40,224 bases of DNA. It comes from an uncultured Clostridia bacterium (GTDB taxonomy: Bacteria > Bacillota > Clostridia > Oscillospirales > CAG-272). A model generated the notes under the pieces. The model saw nothing but the letters and a program-made list of their open reading frames with translations. It was not told the origin of the DNA and did not search any database. Shown here piece by piece: positions 25,051 to 32,818 of this stretch (the first letter of the stretch is position 1; each line of letters starts with the position of its first letter). A program made the translations under genes and the position numbers. Location: the NCBI GenBank assembly GCA_944384545.1, contig CALWTT010000116.1:1-40224 (forward strand), given 5' to 3'.

Positions 25051-25079
25051 ATTTTACCGCATTTTTCCGGAAAAGTCAA
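25051..25079 (-). promoter_or_regulatory. promoter of the small gene and DUF3048 gene
   Basis: Minus strand TTGACT (25074-25079), 17 bases, TAAAAT (25051-25056), just after the tmcAL stop. Confidence 0.75.
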
Positions 25080-25091
25080 GGGCTTGTCCGA

Positions 25092-26336
25092 TTAAGATGT
25101 CGTCACAATCCGATCGGTTTTCCTATACGGAAGATAGCGAAGCAGGTCGGAAGGAGGGAGTGGCAGTCGGAAAAGCGAAGCATACAGGGTGTCTGCGCGA
25201 AGTGTGCGGTTTGCCTGAAGAAATGCATCATGCGGCAAATGCCGGTAAGCAGCCGGTTTTGTCAGAATGGAGATCGTGGCTTTTCTCCGCAGGCTTGCGA
25301 GCAATCGGCAGCCCCGATCGTTCATGGCGAGCACCTGGGTATAGAGCGGTGGTGCGTTCAGCATGTCGCGTGTAATCCCGAAAAACCCGCACAGCAAAGC
25401 ACGGCGCAGATAGGCGTCGGTGTAACGCTTGGTGCGCAGTGCGGAAAAGAACGAGGAAGGATCTGCTGAAGTCGAAGCAAATTTCCGGACACGATGGGCG
25501 AGCCCTCCGGTCATACCATCGGTGGACAGATACGCTTCCACCGGCGCCAGTTGATAGTAGAGAAGTAGCTGCCGCATCAGAAAATCGTTATCTGCCGTTG
25601 ATTTTCTTTCGGAAATTTCCTTTTGCAGGATATCTGCAGAACAGGAAGGCATGATCGTACGCAGCATTTCCCACTGGACGGTGTCCCCTGTACCGAGTAT
25701 TTTCCGAAGGGCTTCTGCACTCGGACAGATACCATCCTTCGGAAGTGTATCGGTCCCGTGTGCTGCTCCCTCGCGTCGAAAGGCAACAGGCTTTATGGGG
25801 GCGTTTTCCCGCAGTATTGCTCGGATATACTCAATACCCAGCAGATTGTTCGGCTGACGCAGTATGGAAAGGTCTTCTTCCTTTCCGTAGAGCGCACGGT
25901 ATACGGTTTCAATTTTAGCGGCGCAACCGATTCCGTTCCTTTCGCAAAGAGATGCGTATGCATTCCGGAATTCCGGTGCTTCTATTTTGGCAGCCAGAGA
26001 GAATAACCGGTCTGTATCTTCGCATTCTGCACCGAATGCGAGGAGATCGGTTTGGACGGCATTGGCAATGCGTACCGCCGCTTGTGCAAAACGCTCTGCA
26101 CCGGCGCAGCAATAGGGAAAAGGAAGCTCCAGCACCAGGTCGGCTCCGCCCTCTATTGCGGCAGCTGCGCGGCTTTGTTTACATATAACGGCTGCCTCGC
26201 CGCGTTGGGTATAGTTGCCGCTCATGATACAAAGGATTGCAGTATCCTCGCCTTCTGAAAGACGGATTTTCCGGAGCAGGAGCGCGTGCCCTGCATGAAA
26301 CGGATTGAATTCCGAAATAACGGCTGCTGTTTTCAT
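25092..26336 (-). CDS. tmcAL: tRNA(Met) cytidine acetate ligase TmcAL
   Basis: Makes N4-acetylcytidine at position 34 of elongator tRNA-Met from acetate and ATP. It has 414 residues. The N-terminal nucleotidyltransferase-like motif is ISEFNPFHAGHALLL, followed by IMSGNYTQRGEAAV, KQSRAAAAIEGGADLVLELP and NNLLGIEYI, all YlbM/TmcAL hallmarks. Two ATG codons exist, at 26345 and 26336; AAGGA is eight bases before the second and touches the first, so 26336 is preferred. It is divergent from ackA. Confidence 0.94.
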   Translation of the reverse strand: MKTAAVISEFNPFHAGHALLLRKIRLSEGEDTAILCIMSGNYTQRGEAAVICKQSRAAAAIEGGADLVLELPFPYCCAGAERFAQAAVRIANAVQTDLLAFGAECEDTDRLFSLAAKIEAPEFRNAYASLCERNGIGCAAKIETVYRALYGKEEDLSILRQPNNLLGIEYIRAILRENAPIKPVAFRREGAAHGTDTLPKDGICPSAEALRKILGTGDTVQWEMLRTIMPSCSADILQKEISERKSTADNDFLMRQLLLYYQLAPVEAYLSTDGMTGGLAHRVRKFASTSADPSSFFSALRTKRYTDAYLRRALLCGFFGITRDMLNAPPLYTQVLAMNDRGCRLLASLRRKATISILTKPAAYRHLPHDAFLQANRTLRADTLYASLFRLPLPPSDLLRYLPYRKTDRIVTTS

Positions 26337-26363
26337 AAAATTCATCCTTGCCTGGCTCTATAT

Positions 26364-26382
26364 TTTCAAAAAACTGTTGAAA
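26364..26382. promoter_or_regulatory. possible operator in the tmcAL-ackA divergent region
   Basis: An inverted repeat TTTCAA, seven bases, TTGAAA (26364-26369 and 26377-26382). The right arm is the -35 of ackA, so a bound protein could control ackA. The repeat is short and could be chance. Confidence 0.3.
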
Positions 26383-26405
26383 TCGGAATAAAAATCTTAT
26401 ATAAT
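26377..26405 (+). promoter_or_regulatory. promoter of ackA
   Basis: TTGAAA (26377-26382), 17 bases, TATAAT (26400-26405), 48 bases before the ATG. Confidence 0.82.
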
Positions 26406-26453
26406 ACTGGATTGGAAATATACTTTTTTATACATAAAGCGGAGGGGTAGAGA

Positions 26454-27680
26454 ATGAATGTATTGGTGGTCAATGCTGGGAGCAGTTCATTGAAGTATCA
26501 GTTGTTTGACACAGCAAAGAAACTCGTCGTAGCAAAGGGCTTGTGTGAGAAAATCGGCATCGATGGACCACAGACGATCGGAGCACTCACGCACAAGAAT
26601 CTTCTGAACGGGAAAGAATATCATGCGGATCTGCCGATGGGAGATCATACCGCTGCTATCCAATATGTAGTGGATGTCTTGTTGCATCCGGAATACGGAT
26701 GTGTGAGCAGTATGTCGGAGATTGAGGCGGTCGGTCACCGCATTGTGCACGGAGGCGCCTATTTTTCGGAATCGGTATTGCTGACGGAGGATGTCCTTGC
26801 CAAGCTGGAGCTGTGCCGCGATCTTGCCCCGCTGCACACAGGTGCACATATTCAGGGAATTCAAGGCTGCCAGAAGGTTATGCCGGGCACCCCGCAGGTG
26901 CTGGTCTTTGATACGGCCTTTCATCAGACCATGGCGCCGGAGGCGTATATGTACGGGCTTCCGTATGAAACATACGAAAAATACGCCATTCGCCGATATG
27001 GAGCGCATGGCACCTCCCATCGGTATGTAACGGGACGTATGCTGGAGATCCTTGGGAGAACCGAAAACACAAAAATTGTAACCTGTCATCTGGGTAACGG
27101 CTCCTCCATTTCCGCCGTCAAGGACGGAAAGGTGGTGGACACCAGCATGGGATTTACTCCTCTTGCCGGCGTGATGATGGGAACGCGTTGCGGGGACATT
27201 GATCCGGCGATCGTGCCGTTCCTCATGGAGAAGGAAAATCTGTCACCGGAGGAAATGAACACCTATCTGAACAAGAAGTGCGGCTTTCTCGGTGTGTCCG
27301 GTGTTTCGTCGGACTGCCGCAATATTTCAGATGCCATCCGGCAGGGGAATGCGCGCGCCGCGCTGACGCTGAATATGTTTGGCTACCAGATCAAGAAATA
27401 CATAGGTGCGTATGCCGCAGCCATGAACGGTTTGGATGCCATTGTATTTACGGCTGGGATCGGAGAAAATACAGCTTCGGTAAGAGAGCTGGCTTGTACG
27501 GGACTTGAATATCTCGGCGTGTCGTTTGACAAAGAGGCCAATGATCATGTGCAGCGCCCGGTCGGCATTACCTGCCTGAGCAAGCCGGATTCCCGCGTTA
27601 TGGTATATCTGATCCCGACCAACGAAGAGCTGGTCATTGCGCTGGATACAGAGACCATTGTGCAGGCATTGCAAAAATAA
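26454..27680 (+). CDS. ackA: acetate kinase
   Basis: Interconverts acetyl phosphate plus ADP and acetate plus ATP; in fermenters it yields ATP by substrate-level phosphorylation. It has 408 residues. Family blocks in order: VNAGSSSLKYQLFD, AVGHRIVHGG, DTAFHQTM, YGAHGTSHRYV, HLGNGSS, TPLAGVMMGTRCGDIDP and FTAGIGENT. GGAGGGG is the ribosome site. It has its own promoter and terminator; pta, its usual neighbour, is not in the window. Confidence 0.97.
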   Translation: MNVLVVNAGSSSLKYQLFDTAKKLVVAKGLCEKIGIDGPQTIGALTHKNLLNGKEYHADLPMGDHTAAIQYVVDVLLHPEYGCVSSMSEIEAVGHRIVHGGAYFSESVLLTEDVLAKLELCRDLAPLHTGAHIQGIQGCQKVMPGTPQVLVFDTAFHQTMAPEAYMYGLPYETYEKYAIRRYGAHGTSHRYVTGRMLEILGRTENTKIVTCHLGNGSSISAVKDGKVVDTSMGFTPLAGVMMGTRCGDIDPAIVPFLMEKENLSPEEMNTYLNKKCGFLGVSGVSSDCRNISDAIRQGNARAALTLNMFGYQIKKYIGAYAAAMNGLDAIVFTAGIGENTASVRELACTGLEYLGVSFDKEANDHVQRPVGITCLSKPDSRVMVYLIPTNEELVIALDTETIVQALQK

Positions 27681-27693
27681 AGAGCTTTCCATA

Positions 27694-27727
27694 AAGAAAA
27701 AGAGCGGCACACCGCTCTTTTTCTTCT
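27694..27727. terminator. terminator of ackA
   Basis: A perfect 14-bp stem (27694-27707 with 27712-27725) with loop CACA. T-rich on the plus side and A-rich on the other, so it may also serve the converging ATPase gene. Confidence 0.88.
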
Positions 27728-27773
27728 GTTGGATTGTGTGGTATCTTTATTCTATCACGGATCTTTGATTCTG

Positions 27774-28883
27774 TCAATCGTCATCTTTTTGAAGGAGACG
27801 GATGATTTTTCCGCATAGTACACTGGAAAAAGCCTCTTTTCCGGTAAAATCCATGGCATCGCCATACATTTTTTCCAAAGCAAAATGATATTTCCCCACT
27901 TCACGTAAAGACAATTCTGCTTCTTCCAGCATTTTTTTCCTTTCGTTGCTCAGGAGACGAAGGGTTCGCCTGTTTTCTGCGATGGCATCGGGCAACAAAA
28001 AGCGCTTCATATTGATGCGACGTGCGGGAGCAAGATCAGAAGGTTCGGTCAGGTAAACGGTGTCCGCTCCGGTGAGACAGATCGCCTCGGTAATTTGATC
28101 TGAGAAGCAAGAGGGGAAAAGGCCATAACGGTATACACCTTCGTCCCGCAATATATCCCGCATGGTATTCAGGAAAAAGCGCGCGCTTCCGAACGGATCG
28201 CTGACAATAACTACCTTGCTTGTTTTTATAGATGCATCCAGACGGACCTTTCCATTCATACCGAATGCGGACAGATAATGCGTTTCTTCGCACGGCTGCG
28301 GGGATATGGGAAGAAGGCGCAGCTCACGCGTGGCAGCCTTTTTCAGTTTTTCCCACCGTACACAGGATGTAAGTATTTTTTGCCGTTCTTCGTCTATGTC
28401 GCCAGCAATGGAAAGATAGCGGTATGCGCGTTGGTAGCATGCGGATTTCCTGTCGCACAGAGACAGAATCTCCTCCCGGTGTTTCATCAGAAGTTCCGAG
28501 TCCCAAAAGGCACCCAGATTGACAATCTCATCAATGGCTCCCGGAACATCTGCACAGCGCGTATGAGGTGCGGTCCCGTCAAGGACTGCAATTTTACGTT
28601 TTCCTTTGACTAAAACAACGCCATCCAAAGAAGCTGGATCGGAAGAGCAATAGATATAGGATACGGTAGCCCCTTCCTGTTCGGCCGCTTGGGCGATTTC
28701 ACGCATCATGCGACTTTTTCCGGTTCCCGGACCACCTTTTATGACAAAAATGCGCGTAAATTTTCTGGAATCGTAAAATTCCATATGGTGGGACCGGAAT
28801 CCAGTCCATCCGTTTGCAGACAGGAAAAAACCTTTTCCTCCGGCGCAACCCGGGGGTATCGGTTCTGTCGGACATTGTGACAT
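27774..28883 (-). CDS. P-loop ATPase of the PRK06851 type
   Basis: A protein of 369 residues. Walker A GGPGTGKS is at 50-57, within FVIKGGPGTGKSRMMREIA. The start GFFLSANGWTGFRSHH, the VSYIYCSSDPASLDGVVL stretch and IAVLDGTAPHTRCADVPGA resemble a poorly described family of Clostridia and Bacilli ATPases. Members I recall have two similar halves; here the second half (from about residue 215, KVVIVSDPFGSARFFLNT) has no intact Walker A. The biological role is unknown. AAGGAGG lies eight bases before the ATG. It is divergent from coaE. Confidence 0.75.
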   Translation of the reverse strand: MSQCPTEPIPPGCAGGKGFFLSANGWTGFRSHHMEFYDSRKFTRIFVIKGGPGTGKSRMMREIAQAAEQEGATVSYIYCSSDPASLDGVVLVKGKRKIAVLDGTAPHTRCADVPGAIDEIVNLGAFWDSELLMKHREEILSLCDRKSACYQRAYRYLSIAGDIDEERQKILTSCVRWEKLKKAATRELRLLPISPQPCEETHYLSAFGMNGKVRLDASIKTSKVVIVSDPFGSARFFLNTMRDILRDEGVYRYGLFPSCFSDQITEAICLTGADTVYLTEPSDLAPARRINMKRFLLPDAIAENRRTLRLLSNERKKMLEEAELSLREVGKYHFALEKMYGDAMDFTGKEAFSSVLCGKIIRLLQKDDD

Positions 28884-28929
28884 AGCAGATTCCTCCTTAT
28901 GTATGAGATATCAGTTTTATTTTATGAAG

Positions 28930-28943
28930 CATCTGTGCAGATG
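28930..28943. promoter_or_regulatory. short palindrome in the ATPase-coaE divergent region
   Basis: CATCTG, two bases, CAGATG (28930-28943), 20 bases upstream of the coaE -35. It could be an operator shared by both directions, or chance. Confidence 0.3.
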
Positions 28944-28963
28944 TGCATTTCCTGAAACCGAAC

Positions 28964-28992
28964 TTGACAAAAAAATCCGAATCATATATAAT
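28964..28992 (+). promoter_or_regulatory. consensus promoter of the coaE operon
   Basis: TTGACA (28964-28969), 17 bases, TATAAT (28987-28992). Confidence 0.88.
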
Positions 28993-29037
28993 AAATTGAT
29001 AAACCACTTGCAAAACTACAAAAAACGGAGGCAGGAT

Positions 29038-29658
29038 GTGATTACGGTAGGACTTACCGGCGGCAGCGGCAGCGGGAAGGGATCGGTTGCATCTTTTCTG
29101 TTGCGGAAGGGAACGGTTTGCCTGAACGCGGATGAAATGTATCATGCATTGACAAATACTTCGTCCCCCTGTGTGGCGGAGCTTGCCGAAAAGTTTGGCC
29201 CGTCGATCCTGATGCCGGGCGGCGGGCTTGACCGAACTGCCATGGCTTCTCTTGTGTTCTGCGGTGGCGATGAACAGAAAAAACGCTTGACGGTCCTGAA
29301 TCGCATTACCCATCGGTATGTCAGAGAAGAATTGGAAAAAAAAATTGCGGAGAACCGTCAATGCGGGACGAAGTTCCTTATTCTGGATGTGCCGTTGCTC
29401 TACGAATCGGGGATAGATGCCTTGTGTGACTATGTGGTGGCAGTAGTGGCACCGTACAGTTTGCGCACAGAGCGGATCATGCGTCGTGACAAATTGACGG
29501 AACAGCAGGCAAAAGCGCGGATTGACGCGCAGCCGGAGGATGCATTCTATCTGGAAAAGGCCGATACGGTCATATACAACAACGGGAATCTGGAATGCCT
29601 CCGTGAGAGGGTGGAAGAAATATATAAAAAACTCCTGAAATTACCGGACACTTTATAG
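29038..29658 (+). CDS. coaE: dephospho-CoA kinase
   Basis: Last step of CoA synthesis: phosphorylates the 3'-OH of dephospho-CoA. It has 206 residues. P-loop GLTGGSGSGKGS is near the N-terminus, followed by LNADEMYH (substrate Asp), FLILDVPLLYESG and RRDKLTEQQAKARIDAQ (lid). GTG at 29038 has GGAGG six bases upstream; the longer frame back to 28903 overlaps the promoter. Position 15 of the P-loop is Gly, followed by Ser, a small variation from the usual GKS. It is the first gene of an operon continuing to parC. Confidence 0.94.
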   Translation: MITVGLTGGSGSGKGSVASFLLRKGTVCLNADEMYHALTNTSSPCVAELAEKFGPSILMPGGGLDRTAMASLVFCGGDEQKKRLTVLNRITHRYVREELEKKIAENRQCGTKFLILDVPLLYESGIDALCDYVVAVVAPYSLRTERIMRRDKLTEQQAKARIDAQPEDAFYLEKADTVIYNNGNLECLRERVEEIYKKLLKLPDTL

Positions 29659-29679
29659 CGAAAAAACATACCCTCGGTT

Positions 29680-29707
29680 TTGGTTTGGCACCTCTGTTGC
29701 ATACAAT
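29680..29707 (+). promoter_or_regulatory. possible internal promoter before the transglycosylase
   Basis: TTGGTT (29680-29685), 16 bases, TACAAT (29702-29707), in the 86-base gap after coaE. Moderate match only. Confidence 0.35.
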
Positions 29708-29744
29708 ACGGTATACGAAGAAAAATACCGGCATACGGAGGCAT

Positions 29745-31721
29745 ATGAAGAGGAAAGAGGGTATTACGACATTTTTGTTGTTTCTGCTGATGGCAGAGCT
29801 GATGCTGCTCGGTTTCATGATCGTCGTACAGCATTTTTACAGGGTATATCCGTATTATGAACCTGAATGGATGGAGAAGGTATCTGCAGAGACAGGTGTC
29901 CCGGTGCCGTGGATCCTTTCCACCATAAAGGTGGAGAGCAATTTTGATACAGAAGCCGTATCTGTGAAGGGGGCCCGTGGTCTGATGCAACTGATGCCGG
30001 GAACCTTTCGCTGGTTGGCCGATCAGGATCCGCAGCGAGTGTACAGGATTGAGGACCCGGCGGACAATGTACTGCTTGGCGCGCGGTATCTTGCTTACCT
30101 GTACCAAAAATACGGCTCCTGGGATCTGGTGAGTGCTGCATATAACGCAGGAGACGGGACCGTGGACCGGTGGCTTTCGGACCCGCGTTACGGAGATGGT
30201 ACAACCTTGCACACGATTCCGTATCCGGAAACCGAGCGTCATGTCCGGCGTGTCCGACGCGCCTATGAAATATATTGCAAACTGTATTTTGCGGATGAAA
30301 TGTCGCATGAGAGGAGAGAAAACATGGAAGAAAAAACAGCAGGACAGAAGCTCAGTGAAGAGTTGACCTATCGCAAAAAGAATGTATATGAGGAAGCCGA
30401 TGAAGCGCGTATCCGGGAAATCTATACCTATGCCGAGGGATATAAAGCGTTCCTGGACGCGGCAAAAACCGAGCGGGAGGCTGTTCGGCGCGGTGTGGCA
30501 ATGGCGGAGGCGGCGGGATACACGAAATACCATCTCGGTGATCCGCTGCAGCCGGGGGACTGCCGATACTTCAATAACCGGGATAAAAGTCTGATCCTGT
30601 TCCGGATCGGCCATTTCGACATTGAAAAAGAAGGGGTGCGTATTTTGGCGGCACATGTGGACTCCCCACGGCTGGATCTGAAACAGAATCCGCTGTACGA
30701 AGAGGCGGGAATGGGCTTCTTCAAAACGCATTATTATGGCGGAATCAAGAAGTATCAGTGGACGGCGATCCCGCTTGCATTGCACGGCGTGGTTGTATTA
30801 TCCGATGGAAGTTCGGTAGAAATACGGATCGGAGAGGAAGAGGCGGATCCGGTTTTTTATATCAACGATCTGTTGCCGCATCTATCCCGGGATCAGATGA
30901 CGCGCCCGGCCTCTTCGGTGATTCCGGGAGAGTCGCTCAACATTCTGGTGGGCGGTCTGCCATATGCCGACGATAAGGTGGAAAACCGGATCAAATTGAA
31001 TGTTCTGCATATTCTTCATGAGCGTTACGGGATTCGGGAAGAGGACTTTATCAGTGCGGAACTGACCGCGGTCCCCGCGTTCCGGGCGCGGGATATCGGA
31101 TTTGACCGCGCTTTGATTGGCGCTTACGGTCATGATGACCGTGTTTGTGCCTATCCGGAAATGACCGCTATTTTATCCTGTGAATCGAATCATACAGCTA
31201 TGTGTATTCTGGCAGATAAGGAAGAGATCGGCAGCGACGGAGTGAGCGGAATGCAGAGTTGTCTTCTGACGGATATGATCGATGCAATATCCCGAGCCCT
31301 CGGCGCGGATGCCGCCGTGGTGCGGGCGCATTCCATGTGCCTTTCCGCGGATGTGAATGCCGCGTATGATCCGAATTTTTCGGACGCATTTGAACGCCGG
31401 AACAGTGCCATGCTGTCCTGCGGGACCACCATGTCCAAATACACCGGTTCTGGCGGCAAAAGCGGGACCAGCGATGCCTCGGCTGAATTGGTCGGCCGGA
31501 TCCGGAAGATTTTTGCGGATAATGGCGTCATATGGCAAACATCAGAACTCGGGAAGGTGGACGGCGGCGGCGGCGGTACTGTTGCCAAGTATATCGCCAA
31601 TATGAACATTGATACGGTGGATATCGGCGTTCCGGTCATCTCCATGCATGCGCCGTATGAAGTGGTCTCCAAGGCCGATCTGTATGCAACGCATGAGGCC
31701 TTTGCAGCGTTCCTGCGCTGA
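29745..31721 (+). CDS. membrane-anchored lytic transglycosylase in continuous frame with M18 aminopeptidase
   Basis: From the ATG at 29745 one frame runs 658 codons without a stop. Residues 9-30 form a signal anchor, so the first part faces outward. Residues about 45-185 are an SLT domain: VPVPWILSTIKVESNF with catalytic Glu64, VKGARGLMQLMP, NVLLGARYLAYLYQKYG and VSAAYNAGDGTVDRW. The family's end (HVRRVRRAYEIYCKLYF) is reached near residue 185. About 8 codons later comes MEEKTAGQ, the start of a complete aminopeptidase (see 30324). No stop codon separates them in this frame. GGAGG is only three bases before the ATG, which is short, and a TTG at 29685 is a weaker alternative. It could be a real fusion, a two-product arrangement, or a sequence error removing a stop. 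Confidence 0.75.
   Translation: MKRKEGITTFLLFLLMAELMLLGFMIVVQHFYRVYPYYEPEWMEKVSAETGVPVPWILSTIKVESNFDTEAVSVKGARGLMQLMPGTFRWLADQDPQRVYRIEDPADNVLLGARYLAYLYQKYGSWDLVSAAYNAGDGTVDRWLSDPRYGDGTTLHTIPYPETERHVRRVRRAYEIYCKLYFADEMSHERRENMEEKTAGQKLSEELTYRKKNVYEEADEARIREIYTYAEGYKAFLDAAKTEREAVRRGVAMAEAAGYTKYHLGDPLQPGDCRYFNNRDKSLILFRIGHFDIEKEGVRILAAHVDSPRLDLKQNPLYEEAGMGFFKTHYYGGIKKYQWTAIPLALHGVVVLSDGSSVEIRIGEEEADPVFYINDLLPHLSRDQMTRPASSVIPGESLNILVGGLPYADDKVENRIKLNVLHILHERYGIREEDFISAELTAVPAFRARDIGFDRALIGAYGHDDRVCAYPEMTAILSCESNHTAMCILADKEEIGSDGVSGMQSCLLTDMIDAISRALGADAAVVRAHSMCLSADVNAAYDPNFSDAFERRNSAMLSCGTTMSKYTGSGGKSGTSDASAELVGRIRKIFADNGVIWQTSELGKVDGGGGGTVAKYIANMNIDTVDIGVPVISMHAPYEVVSKADLYATHEAFAAFLR
30324..31721 (+). 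CDS. M18 family zinc aminopeptidase (internal start in the fused frame)
   Basis: A complete M18 aminopeptidase of 465 residues, the normal family size. It removes N-terminal residues, often acidic ones, in the cytoplasm and uses two metals. Metal and catalytic motifs are AAHVDSPRLDLK, AYGHDDRVCA, ILADKEEIGSDG and ISMHAPYEV near the C-terminus. AGGAG (30313-30317) sits six bases before this ATG, so it can be translated on its own. The fact that it is cytosolic while the upstream domain is extracytoplasmic argues that this free form is the working enzyme. Confidence 0.9.
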   Translation: MEEKTAGQKLSEELTYRKKNVYEEADEARIREIYTYAEGYKAFLDAAKTEREAVRRGVAMAEAAGYTKYHLGDPLQPGDCRYFNNRDKSLILFRIGHFDIEKEGVRILAAHVDSPRLDLKQNPLYEEAGMGFFKTHYYGGIKKYQWTAIPLALHGVVVLSDGSSVEIRIGEEEADPVFYINDLLPHLSRDQMTRPASSVIPGESLNILVGGLPYADDKVENRIKLNVLHILHERYGIREEDFISAELTAVPAFRARDIGFDRALIGAYGHDDRVCAYPEMTAILSCESNHTAMCILADKEEIGSDGVSGMQSCLLTDMIDAISRALGADAAVVRAHSMCLSADVNAAYDPNFSDAFERRNSAMLSCGTTMSKYTGSGGKSGTSDASAELVGRIRKIFADNGVIWQTSELGKVDGGGGGTVAKYIANMNIDTVDIGVPVISMHAPYEVVSKADLYATHEAFAAFLR

Positions 31722-31735
31722 CGGATGGAAAACGC

Positions 31736-32818
31736 ATGCTCGAAAAAGTCAAAGAAGCAGAACTGCGGCTGGAAGAACTGGACAGAGAATTAAGCGCACC
31801 GGAGATCCTGTCGAATCAGGAAAAGCTCCTTTCTTTACTGAAAGAGAGAAAAGAAATAGAACCGATTGTTCAAAAATATAAGGAATATTGTAAGGCAGAA
31901 TCCGATCTTGCAGAAGCCGATCGCGTGATAAAGGATGCGGAAGGCGATCCGGAGTTGCAACAAATGGCGGAGGAAGAAAGCCGCGCCTGTCGTGCGACAT
32001 TGGAGCGCTGCCTTGCCGAGCTCCGTCTTCTTCTGATTCCCCACGATGCCAATGACGATAAAAATGTTATTCTGGAGATTCGTGCAGGAGCCGGGGGAGA
32101 AGAAGCGGCTCTGTTTGCGGCCGATCTGTATCGGATGTATTATATGTATGCCGTTTCCCGTGGTTGGCAGCTTGAATTGCTGAGTCAGAATCCCACTGAG
32201 TTGGGTGGGTTCCGCGAAATTTCCTTTTTGGTCGCGGGTACGGCGGCATATGCCCACCTCAAATACGAGAGTGGGGTACATCGCGTTCAGCGTGTTCCAC
32301 GCACCGAATCGCAGGGAAGGATACAGACCTCGACGGTCACGGTTGCCGTATTGCCGGAAGCGGAGGAAATCGATATCCGGATTGACCCATCCGATCTGCA
32401 GGTAGAAACGCTGAAAAGCAGCGGTGCCGGCGGGCAGCATATCAATAAAACCGAGTCTGCCATACGTATCCTGCACAAACCGAGTGGAATCGTGGTATTT
32501 TGTCAGGAAGAACGCAGTCAGTTCAAAAACAGGGACAAAGCGATGCGGATGCTGCGCACCCGCCTGTACGAGCGCGAAACCGAAAAGCAGCAGGGGGAAA
32601 TTATGCGAACCCGTCGCAGTCAGGTAGGGACTGGGGATCGGAGTGAGAAAATCCGGACGTACAATTATCCGCAGAGCCGTGTCACTGACCATCGGATCGG
32701 ATTGACATTATATCAGCTTACATCGTTTCTGAACGGTAACATCGGCCCCATGATCGATGCATTGCGGCTGGCAGACCATGAATCGGCATGGAAAGGACAA
32801 CAGAATTTTGAAAACTGA
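31736..32818 (+). CDS. prfA: peptide chain release factor 1
   Basis: Ends translation at UAA and UAG. It has 360 residues. The GGQ motif is Gly232-Gly233-Gln234 in SSGAGGQHIN. The decoding tripeptide is Pro188-Arg189-Thr190 (PxT, so RF1, not the SPF of RF2). The numbering matches E. coli RF1. Gln185 and Thr198 are kept, but the usual His197 (GRIHTST) is Gln197 (GRIQTST). Starts 14 bases after the aminopeptidase; prmC, which often follows and methylates the GGQ Gln, is absent here. The last 11 bases overlap the tsaC start. Confidence 0.96.
   Translation: MLEKVKEAELRLEELDRELSAPEILSNQEKLLSLLKERKEIEPIVQKYKEYCKAESDLAEADRVIKDAEGDPELQQMAEEESRACRATLERCLAELRLLLIPHDANDDKNVILEIRAGAGGEEAALFAADLYRMYYMYAVSRGWQLELLSQNPTELGGFREISFLVAGTAAYAHLKYESGVHRVQRVPRTESQGRIQTSTVTVAVLPEAEEIDIRIDPSDLQVETLKSSGAGGQHINKTESAIRILHKPSGIVVFCQEERSQFKNRDKAMRMLRTRLYERETEKQQGEIMRTRRSQVGTGDRSEKIRTYNYPQSRVTDHRIGLTLYQLTSFLNGNIGPMIDALRLADHESAWKGQQNFEN

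Noticed and set aside
29547..30785. 412-codon minus-strand open frame
   Set aside because: It lies antisense to coaE and the transglycosylase-aminopeptidase gene, has no ribosome site and no recognisable domain.
31835..32692. 285-codon minus-strand open frame
   Set aside because: Antisense shadow of prfA, whose own protein is fully conserved.
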